Assembly (NCBI GenBank): GCA_011046015.1
Contig: DSBO01000020.1
Coordinates: forward strand, 1-18,397
Direction: 5' to 3'
DNA: 18,397 nt
DNA from: Thioalkalivibrio sp.
GTDB lineage: Bacteria; Pseudomonadota; Gammaproteobacteria; SpSt-1174
The notes under the pieces were generated by a model that did no database searches, had not been told where the DNA came from, and saw only the letters and a program-made list of their open reading frames with translations. Position 1 is the first letter of the stretch; the number at the start of each line of letters is the position of its first letter. Below are positions 1 through 7,372 of the stretch, one piece after another. The translations under genes and the position numbers were made by a program.

Positions 1-371
1 GATGGCGGCCAGATCCGAGTTGGTCATCATCGGGAAGATGCGGGTGGGAATGATGTTGAGCATCAGCTGGTCACCGACCAGGTAGATGAACACCACCCCG
101 AGACCGCCGGTGACGAAGGCCAGTGGCAGGCCCAGCATCAGCAGCACGAACAGGCTGCCGAACATGATCCAGGTGAGGGTCGCGATGTCCACCCCGGCCA
201 GCAGCCGGCCGAGCGGAAGAGGAAGAGGAAGACCTCCTCGCCCCAGGGATCGTAGAAGAGGATGTTGATGATCTCGATGCCGACGATGAAGACCATCAGC
301 AGCGTGAGCGCATAGGTCAGCCAGGTACCGAGGCGGCTGCCCAGTGTGGGTGCGGTCATGGTCTGACTCAT
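1..371 (-). pseudogene. dctM: TRAP transporter large permease DctM, N-terminal part, frameshifted and cut by window edge
   Basis: This is the large membrane subunit of a tripartite ATP-independent periplasmic transporter, which would form the Na+/H+-coupled translocation channel in the inner membrane. The ATG (369-371) overlaps the dctQ stop as ATGA, so the genes are translationally coupled. The first about 50 residues form a hydrophobic segment (TYALTLLMVFIVGIEIINIL) and end in a polar EEVFLFLFRS stretch. The reading then breaks near 205-216. The next frame continues as a convincing DctM core start (LLAGVDIATLTWIMFG, then LGLPLAFVTGG) to position 1. Joining the two needs one extra base, so a base is missing here. 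A repetitive ttcctcttcctcttc tract adjoins the break. The N-terminal helix before the usual DctM start looks like an extension. The break could be a real mutation or a read error. The rest of the gene lies outside the window. Confidence 0.8.
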
Positions 372-1065
372 GCGCGCGCCCTTCCCGGCTTGTGGAAGAG
401 GACGATGTCCTTGACCAGCTTGGAGAACCCCGCCAGCAGGATCAGGATCGAACCCAGCAACATCATGCCCTTCACCGGCCAGTGCTGGATGCCCCAGGTC
501 TCCATGGTGACTTCACTCATGTTGTAGGAATCCATGAAGAAACGGAACGAGGTCCCCATCAGCGCCACGGCGAAGATGAAGAAGAAGACTGAGGTGCAGA
601 TGTCCACACCCACGCGGGCGCGTAACGGAAACTTCACGTAGAGGATGTCGACCCGCACATGTGCACCGTGCAGCAGGGCATAGGCCCCGGCCAGCAGGTA
701 CTGCATGCCGAAGAGCAGGTAGGAGCCCTCGTGCACCCAGATGGTCGGCATGTTGAAGAGGTAGCGCATCACCACCTCGAAGAAGTAGAAGACCACCGCG
801 TTCACGGTCCAGAACGCGACGAAGATGCCGGTGGCGTTGCTTAGCCAGTCGATGAATCTGGTAAACCAGTTGCCGGGCCAGCCCCGGGTCGGGTCTTCCG
901 TAGCGAGCAGTTTCTGGGCGAGATCTTCCCCGGGGATGGGGGCGAGGGGAGGGTGCTTTTTCTCGTGGCGATTGGCCAGCCAGATCATCACCAGCGGCAT
1001 GATGGCCAGCCAGCCCCATACAGCCAGTGGGGCATGACAAAACCGAAACCTTCCTGATCGGACAT
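368..1065 (-). CDS. dctQ: TRAP transporter small permease DctQ (N-terminal extension frameshifted)
   Basis: This is the small membrane subunit of the TRAP transporter and pairs with DctM. The clean frame from 1000 to 368 gives 210 residues with about four membrane helices and family-typical stretches (GAHVRVDILY, TWGIQHWPVKGMMLLGS). Upstream in another frame a peptide begins at ATG 1063-1065 and reads MSDQEGFGFVMPHWLYG. It then meets WLAIMPLVMIWLANR of the main frame at a CCCC run (1014-1017). One extra C there gives a continuous protein of about 232 residues with an additional N-terminal helix, as I recall for relatives starting with a 'PHWLY' segment. I therefore place the true start at 1065 and suspect a homopolymer undercall or a real -1 deletion. 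An internal start at 1000 could still make the four-helix core. The stop overlaps the dctM start. Confidence 0.82.
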
Positions 1066-1097
1066 GTGCAGCCGACTCCGCGTAACTTTAGGAGAAG

Positions 1098-1122
1098 GCG
1101 GGCGGCGATGATCGCCGCCCGC
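1098..1122 (-). promoter_or_regulatory. Stem-loop between dctP and dctQ
   Basis: An inverted repeat with 12-base arms around one central base (1110) lies in the 81 bp gap between the dctP stop and the dctQ start. A realistic stem is about 10 GC-rich pairs. No T-run follows on the minus strand, so it does not look like a full terminator. In binding-protein transporters such hairpins commonly protect the upstream mRNA or attenuate transcription, giving more binding protein than permease. That role is inferred here. Confidence 0.6.
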
Positions 1123-1146
1123 ACCGGATGAGAAACAGGCTTCCGA

Positions 1147-2265
1147 TCAGATGCTGTAGCCCTTGATGTCCTCCGGCGTCACGTAGCCCATGACATCGTT
1201 CATCATGTAATCCAGCTGCAGCTTGAACACGCGGGCGGCGTCGGCGTCCTTCTTCGCCCACTTGAACCAGACCGGGATCGCGGCGGCGCGGAACTTGGCC
1301 ACGTCCTCGGCACTCAGGCGCGAGACCGTGTTGCCGGCGGCCTTGAACTTGCCCATGGCCTCGATGTTCTTCTTCTGGATGCCGTTGTAGTGGTCGCGCG
1401 AGTAGATGTACACCTGCTCCTCGACGAACTGCTGCATCTTCGGCGACAGGGCCTTCCAGGCGTGCATGTTCACCGTCAGGTCCATCACGTCGCAGGGCTG
1501 GTAGATCGACATGGTGCCGGGCGGCCCGAACAGGATGTAGTCCGTCACCTGGTGGAAGCCAAGGTCGTAGTTCACCGCCGGACCGACGTAGTCGGCGGCA
1601 TCGATGGTGCCCTTCTCCAGCGCAGGGAAGATGTCCGAGCCCGGCAAGGAGACGGTGGAGACGCCGAACTGCTGGAACACCTCGGCCACCATGCCACCCG
1701 GCAGGCGGATCTTCATGCCCTTGAGGTCTTCCACCGAGTTCACGGGCTTCTTCGAGTGGATGATGTTGGCATCGTGCTGGATGGGGCCGACGAACATCAG
1801 GCCGAACTTGGCATAGATCTCGCGCGCCATCTCCAGCATACCGAGGCCATAGTACATGGTGTCCCACTGCGCCGGCTGATCCAGGCCGAGCGGATAGGAG
1901 GAGAGGAACACGCAGGCCGGGATCTTGCCGGGCCAGTAGAGGGTGAAGGGGTTCATGCCCTGCAGCACGCCGGAACGCACGGCGTCGAACAGCGCGTTGT
2001 TGTCGGCGGCCACCGCCTTGGCGGCGCAGGGCTTGATGTCGAGCTCGCCGCCCGACTTCTCCTTGATGCTGTTACACCAGTTCTCGAACAGGGCGTAGTC
2101 GGTGGTGCCGGCGTCTCAGACGGACTGGACCTTCCAGGTGTGGCCCTTGGCCGCCTGGGCATTGCTGATGTACGGCGCGCCGAGAATGGTGGCGCCGCCG
2201 GCGGCGGCCAGACCCTTCAGAAATTTGCGGCGCGAGCCGGAACGGGTATCGCGGAAATCGCTCAT
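1147..2265 (-). pseudogene. dctP: TRAP transporter substrate-binding protein DctP with Tat signal, interrupted by in-frame TGA
   Basis: This is the periplasmic solute-binding protein that delivers substrate to DctQM. The start at 2265 is fixed by a strong AAAGGAGGT ribosome site. Residues 1-40 form a twin-arginine signal (SRRKFLKG at about 11-18, a hydrophobic AAAGGATILGA, then SNAQA/A), so export of a folded protein by Tat is expected. The mature part begins GHTWKVQSV and then meets TGA at 2116-2118. The same frame continues DAGTTDYALFENW through to GYVTPEDIKGYSI, about 372 codons in all, a normal length. Relatives have Trp at this point (QSxWDAG), so TGG to TGA is the simplest explanation. 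The sequence resembles the keto-acid/lactate type of TRAP binding protein (IRLPGGMVAEVFQQFGVSTV, DAADYVGPAVNYDLGFHQV). With glcDEF next door, a 2-hydroxy- or 2-keto-monocarboxylate ligand is a reasonable inference. Confidence 0.85.
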
Positions 2266-2270
2266 CAGTA

Positions 2271-2279
2271 ACCTCCTTT
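2271..2279 (-). promoter_or_regulatory. Strong ribosome binding site of dctP
   Basis: On the minus strand AAAGGAGGT stands 5 bases before the dctP ATG. It decides the start codon at 2265 and predicts high translation of the binding protein. Confidence 0.8.
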
Positions 2280-2344
2280 GGGAAGCAGCCGGGCCTTGTG
2301 CGCGGCCGCCGTTCTTATCGTTTATGTAATGGCGGGGAGGTGGA

Positions 2345-2370
2345 CCCCAGAGAAAAGATAGCAGCTGGGG
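2345..2370 (-). promoter_or_regulatory. Inverted repeat upstream of dctP
   Basis: CCCCAG (2345-2350) and CTGGGG (2365-2370) form 6-base arms around 14 bases in the 163 bp glcF-dctP gap, about 80 bases before the dctP start. It may be an operator or part of a leader or terminator structure. The rest of 2280-2428 shows no convincing promoter hexamers. Confidence 0.3.
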
Positions 2371-2428
2371 CGGGAGAATGGGGCCGCCGGGGCCACCGCC
2401 TGTCCGGGCAGTGCCCCGGCCCGCCCGG

Positions 2429-3652
2429 CTAGCGGTCCGCGAAGGCCTCGTCCAGCAGCTCGATCCAGTGCCGCACCGGCGTGTCGGTGCCGGTGGCCAG
2501 GTGCAGCTGGCAGCCGGCGTTGGCCGTGGCGATGACCTCGGGTGCGCCCTTGCCGAGCGCCGCCAGCTTGTTGTCGCGCAGCTGCTGCGACAGCCCGGGC
2601 TGGAGGATGGAATAGGTGCCGGCCGAGCCGCAGCACAGGTGGGCATCGGCCACGGGGGTGAGGGTGAAGCCCGCGCGGGTCAGTATGCCCTCGACCACGC
2701 CGGCGAGCTGCTGCCCGTGCTGCAGGGTGCAGGGGCTCTGGAAGGCGATCTTGCGCGGCCGTGGCTGCAGACGTTCCTTTGGCAGCGGCTCGTCGCGCAG
2801 CACCTCGGCGATGTCCTCCGCGAGTGCCGTGACGCGCGCGGCCTTGTCGGCATAGTCCGGGTCGTCCTTCAGCAGGTGACCGTACTCCTTCACCATCGCC
2901 CCGCAACCGCTGGCGGTGATGATGATGGCCTCGGCGCCCGCCTCGATGTGCGGCCACCAGGCGTCGATGTTGCGCCGCACGAAACCCAGCGCCTCGGCCG
3001 GGGCCGCCAGGTGCTGGCTCACGGCCCCGCAGCAGCCGGCCCCACGCGGCGTGACCAGCGTAATGCCGAGCCGGTCGAGCACGCGGGCGGTCGCGGCGTT
3101 GGTCGCCGGGGTGGCCACGCTCTGGGCACACCCCTCCAGCACCAGCATCTGGCGGGCATGGCCCGGTGCCGGTCGCGTGCCCACCGGCTGGGCGACCGGC
3201 ACCTTGCGGCGCAGGGCCGCGGGTAGCAGCGGGCGCGCCAGGCGGCCCAGGGTCAGCAGCGGGGCGAAACGCGCCGGGTAGGGGAGTATCTTTCGCAGCA
3301 GCCAGCGAGTGAGGCGCGCGCCGGCCGGGCGCGGGACCTCGGCCTCGACCAGCTCGCGGCCGAGGTCCACCAGCCGGCCGTACTGCACGCCGGAAGGGCA
3401 GGTGGTCTCGCAGGAGCGGCAGGTCAGGCAGCGGTCGAGGTGGGTCTGCGTCTTCTCGCTCACCTCGCCACCCTCGAGCATCTGCTTGATGAGGTAGATG
3501 CGCCCGCGCGGGCCGTCGAGCTCGTCGCCCAGCAACTGGTAGGTCGGGCAGGTGGCGGTGCAGAAACCACAGTGCACGCAGGCGCGCAGGATGCGCTCGG
3601 CCTCCAGGCCCTGCCGGGTATCGCGGTATCTGGCGCTGATCTGCGTCTGCAT
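2429..3652 (-). CDS. glcF: Glycolate oxidase iron-sulfur subunit GlcF
   Basis: This is the Fe-S subunit of glycolate oxidase. It passes electrons from the flavin subunits GlcD/GlcE towards the quinone pool at the inner membrane, converting glycolate to glyoxylate. The 407 residues match the E. coli GlcF length. Two ferredoxin-type 4Fe-4S motifs are seen: C25-C28-C31-C35 (CVHCGFCTATCP) and C75-C78-C81-C85 (CLTCRSCETTCP). Two cysteine-rich CCG repeats follow: C175 with C207/C208 (GAGCCG), and C308 with C340/C341 (HLCCGSAG). Helical stretches sit between them. The start ATG (3650-3652) lies 2 bases after the glcE stop. A longer upstream frame is an artefact of overlap with glcE. It is the last gene of the glcDEF set and is followed by the 163 bp gap before dctP. 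It is intact, unlike the transporter downstream. Confidence 0.95.
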   Translation of the reverse strand: MQTQISARYRDTRQGLEAERILRACVHCGFCTATCPTYQLLGDELDGPRGRIYLIKQMLEGGEVSEKTQTHLDRCLTCRSCETTCPSGVQYGRLVDLGRELVEAEVPRPAGARLTRWLLRKILPYPARFAPLLTLGRLARPLLPAALRRKVPVAQPVGTRPAPGHARQMLVLEGCAQSVATPATNAATARVLDRLGITLVTPRGAGCCGAVSQHLAAPAEALGFVRRNIDAWWPHIEAGAEAIIITASGCGAMVKEYGHLLKDDPDYADKAARVTALAEDIAEVLRDEPLPKERLQPRPRKIAFQSPCTLQHGQQLAGVVEGILTRAGFTLTPVADAHLCCGSAGTYSILQPGLSQQLRDNKLAALGKGAPEVIATANAGCQLHLATGTDTPVRHWIELLDEAFADR

Positions 3653-3654
3653 GC

Positions 3655-4722
3655 CTAGAGCCCCGCGTAGAGGCGGCCGGGGTTGAGAATGCCCTCGGGA
3701 TCGAAGGCCGCCTTGAGTCGACGGTGCAGGGCCATCAGGCCCGGGGCCAGCGGTTGGAAGACCTCGCCGGCCTCGGCGCCCGCCGGCTTGTTGTGCACCA
3801 GGGTGGCGTGGCCTCCGGCGGCCCGCGCCCAGGCGCGGATCTCGTCGGCCGGGGCGTCGCTCACCAGCCAGCGCTGCGCCCCGCCCCATTCGTACAGCCA
3901 CTTGCCCTCGATCTCGCCCGGCGGTGTATCCGAGGCAATGGAGAGGCGCCAGATCGGCCGCTTCGTCGTGAAGAAGGCGTGGCGCTGCTCACGCAGTCTG
4001 GTCCAGAAACCGGCGCTGTCCTTGACGAGGTCCCCGCCCACGCGCTGGCGCGCGGCCGCCACACCCTTGGGCGTGCCGCAGAGGCGAATGTATAAGGTGT
4101 CGCCGTGAAAACAGGTGGCGGTGATGGGCAGCTGCCGGCCCGCCCAGCGGTGCAGCAGGAACAGGGCCTCCTGGTCGGTGGTCCTGCGCGCCAGGGTGAT
4201 GTGCGTCTCGGGGCGCGGGATCACGCGCAGCGAGACCTCCAGCAGCACGCCCAGCGTGCCCATGGCCCCGGCCATCAGGCGCGAGACGTCGTAGCCCGCC
4301 ACGTTCTTCATCACCTCGCCGCCGAAGGAGAGGATCTCGCCACGACCGTTCAGCAGCTTCGTGCCCAGCACGAAGTCGCGCGCCGCCCCCGCGTAGGCCC
4401 GACGCGGCCCGGAGAGGTTGCAGGCCACGGTGCCGCCGACGGTGGCGCCCGCGCCCAGGTGCGGCGGCTCGAAGCCCAGGATCTGGTTGTGCTCGGCCAG
4501 CGCCGCATCGATCTCGGCCAGCGGCGTGCCGGCGCGGGCGGTGACGACGAGTTCGGTGGGTTCGTAGTGCACGATGCCGCGATGACCGGCCGTGGCCAGG
4601 GCCTCGCCCGCTGTCGCGCGCCCGAGGAAGTGCTTGGTGTCGCCGCCGACGATGCGCAGCGGCGTTCCGTCTGCGGCGGCGGCCCGCACCTGGTCGCGCA
4701 GCTCGGCCAACCGGTCGCTCAT
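3655..4722 (-). CDS. glcE: Glycolate oxidase FAD-binding subunit GlcE
   Basis: This is the second flavin-binding subunit of glycolate oxidase. The 355 residues are close to E. coli GlcE (about 350). The N-terminal half is a FAD-linked oxidase (PCMH-type) domain with LRIVGGDTKHFLGR, ELVVTARAGTPLAEID, GATVGGTVACNLSGPRR, GGEVMKNVAGYDVSRLMAG and LGVLLEVSLRVIPRP. The C-terminal half ends in the family signature AFDPEGILNPGRLY. The ATG (4720-4722) overlaps the glcD TGA by one base (TGATG), so translation is probably coupled. The open frame continues upstream to 4899, but that part is a shadow of glcD. It acts together with GlcD and GlcF. There is no sign of damage. Confidence 0.95.
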   Translation of the reverse strand: MSDRLAELRDQVRAAAADGTPLRIVGGDTKHFLGRATAGEALATAGHRGIVHYEPTELVVTARAGTPLAEIDAALAEHNQILGFEPPHLGAGATVGGTVACNLSGPRRAYAGAARDFVLGTKLLNGRGEILSFGGEVMKNVAGYDVSRLMAGAMGTLGVLLEVSLRVIPRPETHITLARRTTDQEALFLLHRWAGRQLPITATCFHGDTLYIRLCGTPKGVAAARQRVGGDLVKDSAGFWTRLREQRHAFFTTKRPIWRLSIASDTPPGEIEGKWLYEWGGAQRWLVSDAPADEIRAWARAAGGHATLVHNKPAGAEAGEVFQPLAPGLMALHRRLKAAFDPEGILNPGRLYAGL

Positions 4723-6215
4723 CAGAAGCGCTCCAGCTCGGGGAAGGGCAGCTCGCCGCGATGCACGTGCATGGCGCCGAACTCGGCGCAGCGATGCAGC
4801 GTGGGCACGGCCTTGCCCGGGTTCAGCAGGCCCTCGGGGTCGAAGGCGTGCTTGATGGCGTGAAACTGGGTCAGCTCCAGGGCATCGAACTGCACGCACA
4901 TCTGGTTGATCTTCTCCATGCCCACGCCGTGTTCGCCGGTGATGGTGCCGCCAACCTCCACGCAGAGCTCCAGGATCCGGCCGCCGAACTCCTCGGTACG
5001 CTCGAGCTCGCCGGGCTTGTTGGCATCGTAAAGAATGAGCGGGTGCAGGTTGCCGTCGCCGGCATGGAAGACGTTGGCCACGGCCAGATCGTATTCCTGC
5101 GAGAGCTCGCCCATGCGCCGGAGCACCTCGGGCAGCTGCTTGCGCGGGATGGTGCCGTCCATGCAGTAGTAGTCGGGCGAGATGCGGCCCACGGCCGGGA
5201 AGGCGGCCTTGCGGCCCTTCCAGAAGGTCAGGCGCTCGGCGTCGTCGCGCGCGGTGCGCACCTCGGTGGCGCCGCTCTGCTGGAGGATCTGGCGCACGGC
5301 GAAGATGTGCTCCGAAACCTCCTCGTTGGTGCCGTCGAGCTCGCAGAGCAGGATGGCCTCGGCATCGCGCGGATAACCCGCGTGTACGAAGTCCTCGGCG
5401 GCCTGGATGGCGAGCCGGTCCATCATCTCCAGGCCCGCCGGGATGATGCCGGCGGCGATGATGTTGCCCACCGCCACGCCCGCCTTCACCACGTCGTCGA
5501 AGGCGGCCAGCAGCACCTGGGCGCGCTCGGGCCTGGGCAGCAGCTTCACCGTCACCTCGACGATCACCGCCAGCATGCCCTCGGAGCCGGTCAGCAACGC
5601 GAGCAGGTCGTAGCCGGGGCTGTCCAGTCCATCACCGCCGATCTCCAGCAGCTCGCCGTCGATGGTCACAACCTTGAGCTTATGGATGTTGTGCACCGTG
5701 AGGCCGTACTTGAGGCAGTGCACACCACCCGAGTTCTCGGCCACGTTGCCGCCGATGGTGCAGGCGATCTGCGAGGAGGGATCGGGGGCGTAGTACAGCC
5801 CGAACTCCTCCACCGCCTGGGAGATGGCGAGATTGCGCACCCCGGGCTGCACGCGTGCCGTGCGCCGCGTGGTGTCGATCTCGAGGATCTGCTTGAACTT
5901 GGCCAGGCTCAGCAGCAGACCCTGCTCGTAAGGCAGCGCGCCACCGGAAAGGCCCGTGCCCGCACCGCGCGCGACCACCGGCACGTTGTGCTGGTGGCAA
6001 AGCTTCAGGATGGCCTGCACCTGGTCCACGGTCTCGGGCAGCACCGCCACCATCGGCAGGCGGCGGTAGGCCGACAGCCCGTCGCACTCGTAGGGGCGCA
6101 GGTCCTCCTCCGTCGAGAGCACCGCCTCGGCGGGCAGCAGCTCGCGCAGCCGGCGCACCAGGGCGGGCTTGTCGATGGCGGGGGTCGGGTGTTCGGAATG
6201 TTCGTGGCGATGCAT
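4722..6215 (-). CDS. glcD: Glycolate oxidase FAD subunit GlcD
   Basis: This is the main flavoprotein subunit, oxidising glycolate (and in some bacteria D-lactate) with FAD. The 497 residues equal the usual GlcD length. The N-terminal FAD-binding domain (about residues 50-230) shows RGAGTGLSGGALP (83-95), PDPSSQIACTIGGNVAENSG (145-163) and LLTGSEGMLAVIVEVTVKLL (208-226). The C-terminal FAD-oxidase domain shows NVFHAGDGNLHP, GGTITGEHGVGMEKI and AFDPEGLLNPGK. It is the first gene of the minus-strand glcDEF set and faces truC across a 159 bp divergent gap (6216-6374). The ribosome site before ATG 6215 is weak. No glcC-type regulator lies in the window. Close relatives include D-lactate and other 2-hydroxyacid dehydrogenases, but co-location with GlcE and GlcF settles the assignment. 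Confidence 0.95.
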   Translation of the reverse strand: MHRHEHSEHPTPAIDKPALVRRLRELLPAEAVLSTEEDLRPYECDGLSAYRRLPMVAVLPETVDQVQAILKLCHQHNVPVVARGAGTGLSGGALPYEQGLLLSLAKFKQILEIDTTRRTARVQPGVRNLAISQAVEEFGLYYAPDPSSQIACTIGGNVAENSGGVHCLKYGLTVHNIHKLKVVTIDGELLEIGGDGLDSPGYDLLALLTGSEGMLAVIVEVTVKLLPRPERAQVLLAAFDDVVKAGVAVGNIIAAGIIPAGLEMMDRLAIQAAEDFVHAGYPRDAEAILLCELDGTNEEVSEHIFAVRQILQQSGATEVRTARDDAERLTFWKGRKAAFPAVGRISPDYYCMDGTIPRKQLPEVLRRMGELSQEYDLAVANVFHAGDGNLHPLILYDANKPGELERTEEFGGRILELCVEVGGTITGEHGVGMEKINQMCVQFDALELTQFHAIKHAFDPEGLLNPGKAVPTLHRCAEFGAMHVHRGELPFPELERF

Positions 6216-6374
6216 GGTTCGTCATCACTCGGGTCGCCGGGATCTTTTCTAATGATAGCGGTTGCATCGGGACCGGCGGCGACCGACCATAAAGGCCGCA
6301 CTTTGGCCGACCCGGGCGTGGATGGCAACCATGAAACGCCCGGGGTTATTAAACCGTCTGAGCCCACACTGCGC

Positions 6375-7103
6375 GTGATCGAACCCGACATCCTCTTTCA
6401 GGACGACTGGCTGGTGGCCATACACAAGCCGGCCGGCCTGCTCGTGCACCGCAGCCTGATCGACCGGCGCGAGACGCGCTTCGCCCTGCAACTGGTGCGC
6501 GACCGCATCGGGCGACGCGTCTATCCGGTGCATCGCCTGGACAAGCCCACCTCGGGCGCGCTGCTGTTCGCGCTCGACCCCGAGACCGCCCGGCGGCTTA
6601 CGGCGGCCTTCACCGGGGGTGCAGTGCAAAAGACCTACCTCGCCGTGGTGCGCGGCCACACGGAGGAGGCCGGAGTGGTCGACTACGCCCTGCGCGAGGA
6701 GCTCGACCGGATGACCGACGCGCTGGCCGACCCCGGCAAGGCGGCTCAGCCGGCCGTCACGCCCTGGACGCGCCTGGCCACCGTGGAGCTGCCGCATGCC
6801 GTGGGCCGCTACCCTACGGCGCGCTACTCGCTGCTGCGCCTGATCCCCGAGACCGGCCGCAAGCACCAGATCCGCCGGCACATGAAGCACATCTTCCATC
6901 CGGTGCTGGGCGACACCACCCACGGCCACGGCCGCCACAATCGCTTCTTCCGCGAGCGGCTCGACAGCCATCGCCTGTTGCTGGCCGCCACCGGCCTCAC
7001 CCTCACCCATCCGCACACGGACGCGCCGCTCGTGATCGAGGCGCCGCTGCAGGCGGATTTTCGCCAGGTGCTCGACCGGCTGGGCTGGGAGGCCTGCGCG
7101 TGA
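6375..7103 (+). CDS. truC: tRNA pseudouridine(65) synthase TruC
   Basis: This RluA-family pseudouridine synthase converts U65 of some tRNAs to pseudouridine. The core catalytic motif HRLDKPTSG holds Asp56. Other family stretches are LFQDDWLVAIHKPAGLLVHR near the N-terminus, VQKTYLAVVRG, QPAVTPWTRLATVELP, RYSLLRLIPETGRKHQIRRH and HRLLLAATGLTLTHP. I chose the GTG at 6375, giving 242 residues, because the alignment to E. coli TruC (about 260 aa, starting MLEILYQDEWLV) begins there. An in-frame ATG at 6252 would add 41 residues that look unlike the family and lack a ribosome site. The gene is divergent from glcD. Its TGA overlaps the next start (GTGA), so it leads a coupled set of small genes. 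Confidence 0.9.
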   Translation: MIEPDILFQDDWLVAIHKPAGLLVHRSLIDRRETRFALQLVRDRIGRRVYPVHRLDKPTSGALLFALDPETARRLTAAFTGGAVQKTYLAVVRGHTEEAGVVDYALREELDRMTDALADPGKAAQPAVTPWTRLATVELPHAVGRYPTARYSLLRLIPETGRKHQIRRHMKHIFHPVLGDTTHGHGRHNRFFRERLDSHRLLLAATGLTLTHPHTDAPLVIEAPLQADFRQVLDRLGWEACA

Positions 7104-7372
7104 GTGGCTGGTGCGTGTACATCCTGCGCTGCGCCGACGGCAGCCTGTACACAGGAGTGACGGTGGACATCGTGCGCCGCCTGCGCGAGCACAACGGTGA
7201 ACTGCCGGGCGGCGCACGCTACACGGCCAGCCGGCGCCCCGTGACCCTGGCCCACGTCGAGACGGCCGACGGGCGGGCCGCCGCCTGCCGGCGCGAGGCC
7301 GCCATCAAGCAGTTGCCGCGCGCGGCCAAGCTGCAACTGATCCGCGATACCCCGAGCCATGCACCCGTTTGA
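7100..7372 (+). CDS. GIY-YIG domain protein, UPF0213 (YhbQ-like)
   Basis: A 90-residue single-domain protein of the GIY-YIG endonuclease superfamily. The defining pattern is at the N-terminus: VYI (6-8) and YTG (17-19), with R26/R27 and H31-N32 following. RREAAIKQLPRAAK holds the candidate catalytic Glu66. Members of this small family are found across bacteria and have been linked to DNA nicking, but their role is not settled. The start is GTG at 7100, overlapping the truC stop by the GTGA arrangement. The 3' end overlaps trhA by 14 bases, so all three genes are likely translated from one mRNA. Confidence 0.9.
   Translation: MSGWCVYILRCADGSLYTGVTVDIVRRLREHNGELPGGARYTASRRPVTLAHVETADGRAAACRREAAIKQLPRAAKLQLIRDTPSHAPV

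Noticed and set aside
1390..2271. A 293-codon plus-strand frame opposite dctP
   Set aside because: Antisense shadow of dctP with His/Val/Leu-rich composition and no recognisable domain.
6216..6374. Clear promoter hexamers in the glcD/truC divergent gap
   Set aside because: A minus-strand TATCAT exists near 6252-6257 but without a matching -35, and nothing better was found for truC. The gap must hold promoters, but I cannot place them.
4761..7103. A 780-codon open frame antisense to glcD running into truC
   Set aside because: The first about 530 codons are a His/Gln/Leu-rich shadow of glcD, typical of GC-rich coding DNA. Only the truC part at the end matches a protein family.
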